Made by a program: the position numbers and the translations under genes. A stretch of DNA of 21,389 nucleotides from an uncultured Chlorobiota bacterium (GTDB taxonomy: Bacteria > Bacteroidota > Bacteroidia > Bacteroidales > JAADGE01): NCBI GenBank assembly GCA_947311125.1, contig CAMZKI010000041.1, positions 1 to 21,389 on the forward strand, in the 5' to 3' direction. The notes below the pieces were generated by a model. That model searched no databases and was not told the DNA's origin. It worked only from the letters and a program-made list of their open reading frames with translations. The stretch's first letter is position 1. Every line of letters begins with the position of its first letter. Below, piece after piece: positions 1 to 8,428 of this stretch.

Positions 1-2
1 AC

Positions 3-62
3 GGAAACATTCTGAAAGTTTCGGAAATAATAAGCAGACCGACGGATAATTTAGATTTTTGA
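3..62 (+). CDS. 3' end of an upstream gene, cut by the window edge
   Basis: Frame 3 is open from the window edge to a TGA at 60-62 and reads as nineteen residues ending in PTDNLDF. The codons are like those of the neighbouring genes (AT-ending, no rare arginine or proline codons), and the stop lies 13 bases before the start of the next same-strand gene, as expected for a gene end in a compact cluster. The fragment is too short to assign a family. A chance open stretch of this length is quite possible, so this is only a tentative call. Confidence 0.35.
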   Translation, partial: GNILKVSEIISRPTDNLDF

Positions 63-75
63 TAAAATAAGAGCA

Positions 76-753
76 GTGAGATTAACCATATTTTTTTTTC
101 TGATAATTACGGCAATAAGCAATATTAACGCACAAAACAAAACTTCGGCAGGAGTCTTGCCGAAAACAGTAATATCCGTAAAGTTACCGAAAAACTTAAA
201 ATTAGTAAACATCATTGAGCTAAGAGAGGTTTTCTTTGAAAAAACTGACGGCAGTGATGTTGAATTTAATTACAACCATAAACTGACGGATATTTCCGCA
301 TTAATTTCTTTAAAAAGAACACCATATAAATCATTTGTATTAGGATACAGAATGCGAGCCGAAGAAAAGAACCTTTCGCATCAGATTATTCAGCAGTTCT
401 CCGTTGTCCAAAATTTGAATGCTTCAAGAATCGGGCATCGCCTGTCTGCCGACCAAACTTTAAAATCTGATATAATATCATATCGTTTCAGGTACAGGCT
501 CAGTTTTGAAAAACCTTTAAACGGAAATAAAATTGACCCGAACGAGTTTTATATAAAGGCAAGTACCGAATATTTAATGAAACTGTCCGATAATATAACA
601 AGCTCTGAAATAAGAGCCGTATCATTGTTAGGTTATGAAATAGAAAACAGCAATAAAATTGAAATCGGTTTGGATTACCGAATAAACAACTTTTTAAATA
701 AAATCTCAGATAATGCAATATGGCTGAACATAAGCTGGTATTTTAAGATATAA
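76..753 (+). CDS. DUF2490-like secreted or outer-membrane protein
   Basis: A 225-residue protein with a clear Sec signal peptide: a short basic start, a hydrophobic run over about residues 4-15, and a likely cut near Ala19-Gln20. The rest is strand-rich with alternating aromatic and polar residues. It includes RYRLSFE near the middle and ends in a strand with terminal aromatic residues (WLNISWYF), as in outer-membrane beta-barrels. Length, signal peptide and the pattern of a short barrel with an H-R-L/R-Y-R-x-R core fit the DUF2490 family of Bacteroidota, whose function is unknown. The start is GTG: the in-frame stop at 52-54 leaves no ATG, and GTG at 76 gives the best signal peptide. It converges on mutS with 18 bases between stops. 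The family call rests on overall pattern only. Confidence 0.75.
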   Translation: MRLTIFFFLIITAISNINAQNKTSAGVLPKTVISVKLPKNLKLVNIIELREVFFEKTDGSDVEFNYNHKLTDISALISLKRTPYKSFVLGYRMRAEEKNLSHQIIQQFSVVQNLNASRIGHRLSADQTLKSDIISYRFRYRLSFEKPLNGNKIDPNEFYIKASTEYLMKLSDNITSSEIRAVSLLGYEIENSNKIEIGLDYRINNFLNKISDNAIWLNISWYFKI

Positions 754-771
754 TAGCTTCAGAAAATAAAC

Positions 772-3375
772 TTACAAGTTAAGAAACTTTTTAATTTCAT
801 TCAATTTATTTAAAGCCTCTACCGGCGTTAAGTTATTAACATCCAGATTTATTATCTCATCTCTTATTTGTTTAAGAACAGGGTCATCCAATTGAAACAT
901 TGTAAGCTGCAGTCCTTCCCGATGTGCTGCTATTTCCCCTGTTTTTTCTATAATATCTTCTTTTCGGTGGGTTTTTTCCAACTCTTTAAGAATATCTTCG
1001 GCTCGTTTCAGAATACTCTTGGGTATTCCTGCCAGCCTTGCTACATGAATACCGAAACTGTGTTCGCTTCCGCCTCTTTTCAGCTTTCGCAGAAAAATAA
1101 TTTTACCGTCAGCTTCTTTAACGGAAACATTATAATTTTTAATTCGCGAAAAAGATTTCTCCATTTCATTAAGCTCATGATAATGAGTTGCAAATAACGT
1201 TTTTGCTTTTGCCGTCGGATGCTCGTGAATATATTCTATAATAGACCAAGCCAAAGAGATACCGTCATAAGTACTTGTTCCTCTGCCGAGTTCGTCAAAA
1301 AGAATTAAGCTTCTTTCGGACATATTATTCAAAATACCGGCAGCCTCGTTCATTTCAACCATAAAAGTTGATTCTCCGGAAGAAATATTATCTGAAGCCC
1401 CTACTCTTGTAAATATTTTATCCGTAAAACCTATTTCTGCTTTTTCGGCAGGGACATAAGAGCCGGTTTGAGCCAATAAAACGATTAATGCCGTTTGTCT
1501 CAGCAAGGCTGATTTTCCTGCCATATTAGGCCCGGTAACTACTATTATTTGCTGCTCTTTATCATCAAGAAAAACATCATTGGGAATATAACTCTCGTCA
1601 ATAGGTATCTGTTTTTCTATAACAGGGTGTCTGCCTTTTTTTATTTCAATTTTATTGCCATCGTTAACTTCAGGTTTTGAATAATTATTTTCTCGTGCAT
1701 TTTCGGCAAAGGTAATCAGAACATCAAGTCTCGCAATCCCTCCGGCTGTCTCCTGAACGGGTGCCAAATAATTTGATAAATCATTAATTAAATTATTGTA
1801 AAGTTCTGTTTCAAGAGCAAGGATTTTTTCTTCCGCACCGAGAATTTTCTCTTCATACTCTTTTAGTTCCTGATTTATGTACCTTTCGGAGCTAACAAGA
1901 GTTTGTTTCCTTATCCATTCCGAAGGCACCATATTCTTATACTTATTCCTTACCTCAAAATAATATCCGAATACATTATTAAACCCAATTTTTAAAGACG
2001 CAATGCCTGTTTGATAAGCTAAATTACGCTGCATATTGTCCAAATAATCTTTTCCCGAAAAAGCGATATTTCTCAACTCATCAAGCTCGGCAGACACTCC
2101 TTCTTTTATAACATTTCCTTTGTTTACGGCAGTAGGCGGGTCGTCTTTAATTTCTTTTTCAATTCTGTCCCTGACAATAAAACACGGATTAAGTGTTTCT
2201 GCAATTTTTTTTAGTTTATGCTCACCCGAATTATTGCAAATATTCTTTATTTCTTCAACGGCAAAGAGTGCATTTTTAAGCTGACTGACATCTCTCGGAG
2301 TTATGCGTTGCGAAGCAATTTTAGAACTCATTCGCTCCATATCTCCTGTTTGTTTTATCAACTTTTTAATTTTTTCGGAAATTTCATCGTTATTAATAAA
2401 AAACTCTGTCAGACTCAACCTTTCGTTAATCAAATCTACATCTTTAAGAGGAAAAGCCAACCATCGTTTCAACAGCCTGGAGCCCGGAGAAGATACCGTA
2501 TTATCAATAATATCAAGTAAAGATTTTGCTTTTTCACCCGCTGCATTAAACAGTTCCAAATTCTGAATTGTGAATTTATCTAACCAAACATATTTCTCTT
2601 CTTCAATTCTTGATATTTTTGTAATATGCTTTATGTCACGGTGTTCAGTCAAGTCTAAATATTGCAGTATTGCACCTGCCGCTGTTATTCCGTATGAAAA
2701 ATTGTGTATTCCGAAACCTTTCAAAGAGTTTGTTCCGAACTGTTTCAGTAATCTTTCTTCAGAAGTGCTTTCAGTAAAAGCCCAGTCTTCAAGCTTGTAT
2801 GAGTAATATTTAGTTCCGAAAATTTCTTTGTATTTTTCGTATTTGCTGCGTTCGTAAAGAACTTCTTTAGGAGAAAAACCTGATAACAGCTTATCAATAT
2901 ATCGATTGTTCCCTTGTGCAAGATAAAATTCGCCTGTAGAAATATCCAAAAACGCAACTCCCGTAATTTGATTTTCTATATGAACCGCCGCAAGAAAATT
3001 ATTTTCTTTATGGTTAAGAATATTGTCACTTATTGTAACACCGGGAGTTACTAATTCGGTAACACCTCTTTTTACTATTTTTTTTGTTTTTTTAGGGTCT
3101 TCAAGCTGCTCACAAATTGCAACCCTTTGCCCCGCTCGCACAAGTTTCGGCAAATATGTATCAAGTGCATGATATGGAAATCCTGCCAACTCCACATAGG
3201 ATGCTGCACCGTTTGCTCTTTTTGTAAGGGTAATACCCAAAATTTCGGAAGCTTTTATTGCATCATCAGAAAATGTTTCATAAAAATCACCTACACGAAA
3301 CAACAGAACTGCATCCGGATGTTTGGACTTAATTCGGTTATATTGTTTCATCAAGGGGGTTTCTACAGGCTTCAT
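772..3375 (-). CDS. mutS: DNA mismatch repair protein MutS
   Basis: MutS1 binds mismatches and small loops as a clamp-shaped dimer and uses ATP to signal to MutL. All hallmark parts are visible in this 867-residue protein: the mismatch-reading Phe-Tyr-Glu (F31, Y32, E33) in the N-terminal domain; connector, lever and clamp regions in the middle; Walker A GPNMAGKS near residue 615; the GASDNISSGESTF signature; Walker B LILFDELGRGTST; the ATHYHEL switch; and a C-terminal helix-loop-helix segment that in relatives mediates tetramer formation. Length matches the family (about 850-870), so the gene appears intact. It stands alone, without mutL. A promoter of Bacteroidota type sits just upstream (3401-3432), leaving a leader of roughly 20-25 bases. 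The 3' end lies 18 bases from the convergent DUF2490-like gene. Confidence 0.98.
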   Translation of the reverse strand: MKPVETPLMKQYNRIKSKHPDAVLLFRVGDFYETFSDDAIKASEILGITLTKRANGAASYVELAGFPYHALDTYLPKLVRAGQRVAICEQLEDPKKTKKIVKRGVTELVTPGVTISDNILNHKENNFLAAVHIENQITGVAFLDISTGEFYLAQGNNRYIDKLLSGFSPKEVLYERSKYEKYKEIFGTKYYSYKLEDWAFTESTSEERLLKQFGTNSLKGFGIHNFSYGITAAGAILQYLDLTEHRDIKHITKISRIEEEKYVWLDKFTIQNLELFNAAGEKAKSLLDIIDNTVSSPGSRLLKRWLAFPLKDVDLINERLSLTEFFINNDEISEKIKKLIKQTGDMERMSSKIASQRITPRDVSQLKNALFAVEEIKNICNNSGEHKLKKIAETLNPCFIVRDRIEKEIKDDPPTAVNKGNVIKEGVSAELDELRNIAFSGKDYLDNMQRNLAYQTGIASLKIGFNNVFGYYFEVRNKYKNMVPSEWIRKQTLVSSERYINQELKEYEEKILGAEEKILALETELYNNLINDLSNYLAPVQETAGGIARLDVLITFAENARENNYSKPEVNDGNKIEIKKGRHPVIEKQIPIDESYIPNDVFLDDKEQQIIVVTGPNMAGKSALLRQTALIVLLAQTGSYVPAEKAEIGFTDKIFTRVGASDNISSGESTFMVEMNEAAGILNNMSERSLILFDELGRGTSTYDGISLAWSIIEYIHEHPTAKAKTLFATHYHELNEMEKSFSRIKNYNVSVKEADGKIIFLRKLKRGGSEHSFGIHVARLAGIPKSILKRAEDILKELEKTHRKEDIIEKTGEIAAHREGLQLTMFQLDDPVLKQIRDEIINLDVNNLTPVEALNKLNEIKKFLNL

Positions 3376-3400
3376 AAAAAATAACTTTTTCTGAAAAGTT

Positions 3401-3432
3401 CAAAGGTAAAAGTTTAAACCATAAACTTCAAA
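3401..3432 (-). promoter_or_regulatory. Bacteroidota-type promoter of mutS
   Basis: Read on the minus strand, TTTG (3432-3429) is followed after exactly 20 bases by TACCTTTG (3408-3401). This fits the TTTG-(19 to 21)-TAnnTTTG pattern known for Bacteroides sigma-ABfr promoters, with no mismatch in either box. The -7 box ends 26 bases before the mutS start codon. The motif assignment is by eye; transcription has not been shown. Confidence 0.65.
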
Positions 3433-3449
3433 AGTTTTTACGACTGAAA

Positions 3450-3536
3450 ATACCTATATTTTTTTGTTATTCCGTAAAAACGTATCATAGCCGCAGCAAC
3501 TATCAAATATCAGACCCTTGCGAAAAAATAAGGTAT
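3450..3536. repeat. Imperfect inverted repeat between mutS and the dehydrogenase gene
   Basis: The arm ATACCTATATTTTTTTG (3450-3466) matches the reverse complement of 3521-3536, ATACCTTATTTTTTCG, with one inserted base and one mismatch. The arms flank 54 bases that include the less AT-rich stretch CATAGCCGCAGCAACTATC. The rest of this 240-base gap holds the mutS promoter at its left end and the presumed dehydrogenase promoter at its right end. The structure could be a small transcribed hairpin, a relic of a miniature element, or chance in AT-rich DNA. Confidence 0.35.
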
Positions 3537-3582
3537 GTTTAACAACCGTGAAAAATAATTTCATTAATAAAAAAATGAAATT

Positions 3583-3590
3583 TACATTAG
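3583..3590 (+). promoter_or_regulatory. Possible -7 box of the saccharopine dehydrogenase gene
   Basis: TACATTAG differs from TAnnTTTG at one base and lies 25 bases before the ATG at 3616. A TTTC at 3559-3562 takes the place of the -33 TTTG at a 20-base spacing. This is a weak match, proposed because no better one exists in the gap. Confidence 0.3.
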
Positions 3591-3615
3591 CACAAATTTT
3601 AAATATTAAAAAGTA

Positions 3616-4953
3616 ATGAAAAAAATATTTCTTATAGGAGCAGGATTATCTGCATCAACTTTAATAAAATACTTGCTTGAAAATTCTGAAAAACATAACT
3701 GGAAATTGCGTGTCGGTGATGTTTCCGTTGATACGGTAAAAGAAAAATTAAAGAATCATAAAAATGCGGAAGCCGTTAAATTTGATATTTTTAACGAAAG
3801 GCAAAGAAGCGAAGAGATAAAAAATGCAGATATAGTAATATCGATGCTTCCGGCAAGAATGCATCATTTACCTGCCGAATCCTGCATAAAGTATAAGAAA
3901 GATATGGTTACGGCATCTTACGTTTCCGACAGTTTAAAAGAAATGAAAAAAGATGTCGAAAAAAGCGGCATTTTGATTCTGAACGAAATTGGGGTTGACC
4001 CCGGCATTGACCATATGTCGGCAATGCAAATAATTGACAGAATAAAAGAAACGGGCGGGAAAATCACGGCATTTCGTTCATATACCGGAGGTTTGGTAGC
4101 CCCTGATTTTGATAATAATCCATGGAATTATAAGTTTACATGGAACCCGAGAAATGTTGTCGTGGCAGGACAAGGACCCGCTGCAAAAATTATCAGAAAT
4201 AAAAAATATAAATATATACCTTACCACCAGCTTTTTAAAAGAACGGAAAGAACTTATGTTGACGGATACGGAGAATTTGAAGTATACCCTAACAGAGATT
4301 CGTTAAAATACAGACATTCTTACGGTTTAGACGATATTCCCACAATGATAAGAGGAACTATGAGACGCCCGGGCTTCTGTAAAGCATGGAATGTTTTTGT
4401 GCAGCTTGGTGCTACCGATGACACCTACACCTTGGAAGACTCGGAAAATATGACCTACAATGATTTTGTAAATACATTTTTAAAGTATAATCCGAATTTA
4501 ACAACTGAAGAAAAAATTTCGGAATATTTAAATATTGACGAGGACTCCTCTGTTATGTATAAATTAAGATGGCTCGGTATTTTTGAAAACAAAAAAATCG
4601 GTCTGAAAAATGCAACACCGGCACAGATTCTTCAAAAACTTTTGGAAGAAAAATGGAAATTTGAAGAGCGAGACAGAGATATGCTGGTTATGCAGCATAA
4701 ATTTGAGTACGAAATAAACGGTAAAAAGAAAGAAATTTGCTCCTCTATGGTAATTGAAGGTGAAGACCACGTGCATACCGCGATGTCGTCAACAGTAGGT
4801 CTGCCGGTGGGAATCGCCGTAAAAATGATTTTAACGGGAAAAATAAAAGAAAAAGGGATACAAATTCCTATTTCAAAAAGCATATACGACCCGATATTAG
4901 AAGAGCTTAAGGAATTCGGAATAAATTTCAAAGAAAAAGAGCGAGAAATTTAA
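3616..4953 (+). CDS. Saccharopine dehydrogenase family protein, Lys9 (glutamate-forming) type
   Basis: This 445-residue protein has an N-terminal Rossmann fold with the nucleotide loop GAGLSAS (residues 8-14), then the family signature EIGVDPGIDH (124-133). After that comes SYTGGLVAP (155-163) followed by NPWNYKFTWNPRNVV, the substrate-domain signature seen in Lys9-type saccharopine reductases. Such enzymes interconvert saccharopine with glutamate plus alpha-aminoadipate semialdehyde using NAD(P). In bacteria without the fungal lysine route they usually serve lysine breakdown, but relatives act on other amino acid conjugates, so the substrate is not settled. No partner lysine-ketoglutarate reductase is in the window. 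The ATG is preceded by an A-rich stretch, usual for starts in this phylum. Its stop lies 7 bases from the stop of the convergent radical SAM gene. Confidence 0.88.
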   Translation: MKKIFLIGAGLSASTLIKYLLENSEKHNWKLRVGDVSVDTVKEKLKNHKNAEAVKFDIFNERQRSEEIKNADIVISMLPARMHHLPAESCIKYKKDMVTASYVSDSLKEMKKDVEKSGILILNEIGVDPGIDHMSAMQIIDRIKETGGKITAFRSYTGGLVAPDFDNNPWNYKFTWNPRNVVVAGQGPAAKIIRNKKYKYIPYHQLFKRTERTYVDGYGEFEVYPNRDSLKYRHSYGLDDIPTMIRGTMRRPGFCKAWNVFVQLGATDDTYTLEDSENMTYNDFVNTFLKYNPNLTTEEKISEYLNIDEDSSVMYKLRWLGIFENKKIGLKNATPAQILQKLLEEKWKFEERDRDMLVMQHKFEYEINGKKKEICSSMVIEGEDHVHTAMSSTVGLPVGIAVKMILTGKIKEKGIQIPISKSIYDPILEELKEFGINFKEKEREI

Positions 4954-4960
4954 TCTTATT

Positions 4961-5968
4961 TTATTGAATTACGGGAATATCGGCATTACAAAACAGGCAT
5001 TTTCCGTCTTTTAATCCGGGAAACCTTGTATAACGTAATGTTCGTGCAATTACAATTTTATTGCATACGGGGCATCTTGTATCATTTCCTTCTTCAGAGA
5101 TAATATTTCCGAGATAGACAAAGTTGAGATATTCTTTTGCTTTATTATACAACTTAAGTAAAGTTTCTTTGGGCGTATGAGGAATTTTCGACTTATAAGA
5201 AGGAAAATATCTTGAAAGATGCAAAACGGTATTTTTCCCTACTGTTTCCGATATTGTTTTAAGCATTTCTTCAAAATCAAACATATCATCATTAAGCGAG
5301 GGAATGATTAAATTTGTTATTTCAAGATGTTTCCCCGATTTTTCAATTTGTCGCAAAGTATTCAGCACAGGCTGTAAAGAGGCTTTTGCCTGCTTTCTGT
5401 AAAAAGTATCGGAAAAAGCTTTCAGGTCAATATTAAAAGCATCTGTTAAAGGCAGCAAGTCTTTTAAAGGTTCAGGATTTATGTATCCGTTTGAAACCAT
5501 AACGTTTTTCATTCCTTCTTTCCTTATCTTCTCGGATGTTTCCTCCATAAATTCAAACCAAACAACAGGTTCGTTATATGTGTATGCAACACCGATATTA
5601 TTTCTTGCTTTCAAAGCATATTTAACTATAGTTTCGGGCTTATATACGGTAACCCTTACTCCTTTTCCTTTTTCGACTTGTGAAATACTGCTGTTTTGAC
5701 AGAAATTACACTTTAAATTACAGCCGATACTTCCTACAGATAAGATGTTTTTTCCGGGAAAGAAATGATATAAAGGTTTTTTCTCAACAGGGTCGAGGTG
5801 AACTGCCGATAACTGACCGTAATTTAAAGATATTAATTTGCCGTTTTCGTTTTTTCTGACATTGCAAATTCCCGCTTTACCTTCAACTATAAGGCAATTG
5901 TGAGGACACAGCAAACACTTTACTTTCTTGTCGCTTAATTGTGTATAATACAAAGCCTCTTCAGACAT
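4961..5968 (-). CDS. amrS: AmmeMemoRadiSam system radical SAM enzyme
   Basis: A 335-residue PflA-like radical SAM protein. An N-terminal cysteine cluster (C18, C21, C25, C35) precedes the radical SAM motif C83-x3-C87-x2-C90 that binds the 4Fe-4S cluster cleaving S-adenosylmethionine. The stretch SLNYGQLSAVHLDPVEKKPL (47-66) is typical of the subfamily linked to AMMECR1 and MEMO1 proteins. The C-terminus adds a zinc-ribbon-like pair, C299-x2-C302 and C324-x2-C327. The family's substrate is poorly defined. The AMMECR1-like and Memo-like partners that often sit beside this gene are absent here, where it is the last gene of the PASTA, T9SS, coaD run, 58 bases after coaD. Anaerobic metabolism would suit the enzyme, but the window alone does not show it. 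Confidence 0.87.
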   Translation of the reverse strand: MSEEALYYTQLSDKKVKCLLCPHNCLIVEGKAGICNVRKNENGKLISLNYGQLSAVHLDPVEKKPLYHFFPGKNILSVGSIGCNLKCNFCQNSSISQVEKGKGVRVTVYKPETIVKYALKARNNIGVAYTYNEPVVWFEFMEETSEKIRKEGMKNVMVSNGYINPEPLKDLLPLTDAFNIDLKAFSDTFYRKQAKASLQPVLNTLRQIEKSGKHLEITNLIIPSLNDDMFDFEEMLKTISETVGKNTVLHLSRYFPSYKSKIPHTPKETLLKLYNKAKEYLNFVYLGNIISEEGNDTRCPVCNKIVIARTLRYTRFPGLKDGKCLFCNADIPVIQ

Positions 5969-6026
5969 ATTTTTGCAAATTCAGTTTTCACTAAATTTAC
6001 AATAAAAAATTCAAATCAGGAAAAAA

Positions 6027-6494
6027 TTACATATATTTTTTAATATCAACACATTCGGGAATAAATTTGCTCACATCTCCTCCATATCTTAAAATCTCGC
6101 GTAATACGGTAGAGCTCACGGGTGTGTGCTCAGCTTCGGTAAGTAAAAAGACCGTTTCGATGCCTTCATCTAAAAATTTGTTCATTTGAGCAATTGCTCT
6201 TTCATATTCAAAATCTGCTGCTGTTCTTAAGCCGCGTAAAATAAATTTTACATTTTCATCTTTACAAAAATCAACGGTAAGTTTATTATATTTCTTAATA
6301 AAAACGCGACTGTCAGACTCGAAAACCTTTTCAATAATTTTTATTCTGTTTTCTGCCGAAAAGAAACCTTTTTTTTCGGAATTATACCCTATTCCTATAA
6401 TTATCTCATCAAAAAAACTCAAAGCTCTTTTAACAACAGACTCGTGTCCTACGGTAAACGGATCGAATGAGCCGGGGAATACTGCTCTTTTCAT
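6027..6494 (-). CDS. coaD: Phosphopantetheine adenylyltransferase (CoaD)
   Basis: CoaD transfers AMP from ATP to 4'-phosphopantetheine, giving dephospho-CoA, the penultimate step of coenzyme A synthesis. The 155-residue protein carries the nucleotidyltransferase motif TVGH (residues 14-17, catalytic H17) after the PGSFDPF start, the phosphopantetheine-contact segment RGLRTAADFEYE (87-98), and the ATP-loop VSSTVLR (126-132), equivalent to ISSTxxR. Length is the family norm. It starts 26 bases after the stop of the T9SS cargo gene and is probably read from the same transcript. In other Bacteroidota, as I recall, coaD commonly sits near PASTA, rluA-type and ddl genes, and this cluster keeps part of that order. 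Confidence 0.97.
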   Translation of the reverse strand: MKRAVFPGSFDPFTVGHESVVKRALSFFDEIIIGIGYNSEKKGFFSAENRIKIIEKVFESDSRVFIKKYNKLTVDFCKDENVKFILRGLRTAADFEYERAIAQMNKFLDEGIETVFLLTEAEHTPVSSTVLREILRYGGDVSKFIPECVDIKKYM

Positions 6495-6520
6495 ATTTTT
6501 AATCTGACTTTAATATAAAA

Positions 6521-8371
6521 TTATTGTTTAATAAATTTTGCGGTAAACATTTCTGAATTATTGTCTGTTATTTTTATTAAATATATTCCGTTTTTCATAT
6601 TTCGGGCATAAAAATAATCTTGCTTAAAGTTACCGTTATAATAAATCAACTTGCCCTGAATGTCAAAAACCTGAAGATAATACGTTTTACCCGGACTTCT
6701 GTTAAAATTAAGTTTTACAATATCTTTTACGGGATTCGGATAAACGGTCAGTGTCTTTTTTTCGTCATATTCTATGTTACCGGCAATATCTCCGAATACG
6801 GGTCTTATCATTAAACTTCCGATTTCTGCAGATTGTTGCCATTCTCCGGAGATATTATAAAAAGCTTTAGCACTGTTGTCTGTATTAAAGTCAAAGCCTA
6901 TATTCAATTTATCTTCAGTTGTTTGTGTCCATCCTATAAAAAAATCACCTTCAATCAAAACAGGCTCGTCAAAAATATATTTATGAAATTTATTTATTTC
7001 GTTTTCGTATTCAGGTTTTATGCCTTCAAATGTTTTTATTGTGTCTCCGGGTTTTCCGTCTTGTCCTGCTTTCCAAATATAAATCCAAAAATATTTTTGA
7101 CTTCCGTTTTGAAATGCTTGTGTAAAATACATATCAACTCCAGTTAAATATCCGGATTTAAGCGGAGAGTATTTAAGGGCTACTTGTCCGTATTTTGTTC
7201 CGTTTCCGTAAATACCGTAGCCGGCTTCAGCACTTCCGTCATCATAAGCATAATAATCTTTAAATTTCTGAACGTAAGAGACTTTATTATTTTTTACCGA
7301 GTCATAGGAATCTGTAATTATTTCTGCAGTAAGTAAAAAATCTGACGTATCAGCATTATTATAAGAAAAAACAAACGGTTGACCGGACAAAATTACGCCA
7401 TAATCAGAAAACGGAGAAGGTGTATACGTTCCGGCTTTCCAATACTGCTCCCCTGATGTTCCCGTTAAATCTTTCATTGAAAAATTAAGGCTGTCTATAA
7501 GCCTCATCACATCATCATTGTTTCTGAAAGAAATGTCAATATTATTATTTAGTGTTTGAGATGTCGTTGTTTTAAAATGTTCCCACGGGACTGCTTCATA
7601 ATTGCTTAAAAGTGAATGCAACGGTGATGTAAAAGCAATATCGTGAAATACTGTATCATTTATATTTCGGTCTTTGTTAAGGTAAACATAATCAATATTC
7701 CAGAAATCGCAATTTGTTGCTAAGCTCGGATAGGTTGAGGTTCCGAAACTTGCAATATTTTTAAACCTGAACTGAAAACCCGATTTCAAATATTTGTTGT
7801 CATTAATTTGTATCATTACCAATTCAAAATCTTTATTTGGACTTCCGGCTGCAGCCCAAACCGTATTCCATTTATTTTCTTCCGGAGCATAAAATTCCAG
7901 CAACAGAGAATCTTCGGTTTCGGGAGCATCTCCTACACCTTGCGGCTGATAAAAAAAACTCAAAAAAATTGTATTATTTCCGGGATAATTAAGATTAACG
8001 GGTTTTGACGTAAGTGTATCCGCAAAAAACGGTTCATTATAATTTGCATAGTCATAAACTTGTCCCGCAGAGTTAACCGCATCTAAAGTTGCAACCCCTA
8101 AAGAAGGAGGATTTACAGAAAGGGTTCTGTTAATATACACCTGATTATCTGTCCACAGAGATGTGTCAGGATATATTTTATTTTCTGAAAAATCATCCCA
8201 AAAGGGTAATTCTGCGATACTTTTCAGGGATTTATTTTTTTTATAAACAGCCGAATTTTTATCTGCAATTTTTTGAATCTGCGGGTTACCGTTCAAAAAA
8301 ACAGTATACTCCTGAGAAAATAAACTCTCTGCATAAAGCAGCAACAACACCGGTACCAGAATATTTCTCAT
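6521..8371 (-). CDS. Secreted protein with type IX secretion C-terminal sorting domain
   Basis: A 616-residue exported protein. The N-terminal signal peptide is hydrophobic over residues 4-15 with a likely cut after the FSQ near residue 20. The C-terminal 77 or so residues form a type A T9SS sorting domain: VYPNPVKD near 543, then FDIQGKLIY, MKNGIYLIKI and a final basic strand ending KFIKQ. The T9SS carries such cargo across the outer membrane and removes or replaces this tail. The body is rich in Tyr, Asn, Asp and aromatic residues and reads as beta-sandwich-like, including a segment (about 400-530) with FWIYIWKAG and FFIGWTQTTEDKLNIGFD. I recognise no catalytic motif, so an adhesive or structural role is only a guess. 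It lies between the PASTA gene (57-base gap) and coaD (26-base gap). Confidence 0.9.
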   Translation of the reverse strand: MRNILVPVLLLLYAESLFSQEYTVFLNGNPQIQKIADKNSAVYKKNKSLKSIAELPFWDDFSENKIYPDTSLWTDNQVYINRTLSVNPPSLGVATLDAVNSAGQVYDYANYNEPFFADTLTSKPVNLNYPGNNTIFLSFFYQPQGVGDAPETEDSLLLEFYAPEENKWNTVWAAAGSPNKDFELVMIQINDNKYLKSGFQFRFKNIASFGTSTYPSLATNCDFWNIDYVYLNKDRNINDTVFHDIAFTSPLHSLLSNYEAVPWEHFKTTTSQTLNNNIDISFRNNDDVMRLIDSLNFSMKDLTGTSGEQYWKAGTYTPSPFSDYGVILSGQPFVFSYNNADTSDFLLTAEIITDSYDSVKNNKVSYVQKFKDYYAYDDGSAEAGYGIYGNGTKYGQVALKYSPLKSGYLTGVDMYFTQAFQNGSQKYFWIYIWKAGQDGKPGDTIKTFEGIKPEYENEINKFHKYIFDEPVLIEGDFFIGWTQTTEDKLNIGFDFNTDNSAKAFYNISGEWQQSAEIGSLMIRPVFGDIAGNIEYDEKKTLTVYPNPVKDIVKLNFNRSPGKTYYLQVFDIQGKLIYYNGNFKQDYFYARNMKNGIYLIKITDNNSEMFTAKFIKQ

Positions 8372-8428
8372 TAAAATAAAAAAATTATAAATGTATAAGG
8401 ATAACGAAAAAGCGAATGATATATTTTA

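Noticed and set aside
769..792. Small palindrome AACTTACAAGTT and hairpin AAGTT-AAGA-AACTT-TTT at the DUF2490/mutS junction as a terminator
   Set aside because: The stems are about five pairs with a single G-C pair; too weak to call as a terminator, though it may contribute to one.
2218..2566. Two overlapping plus-strand open frames opposite mutS
   Set aside because: mutS is a complete, conserved gene on the other strand here; the products are Phe/Ile/Ser-rich shadows.
4971..5014. ACGGGAA...TTTCCGT followed by CTTTT after the dehydrogenase gene as an embedded terminator
   Set aside because: The loop would be 23 bases, the stem has a G-U pair and the T-run is short; not good enough beside the two better examples.
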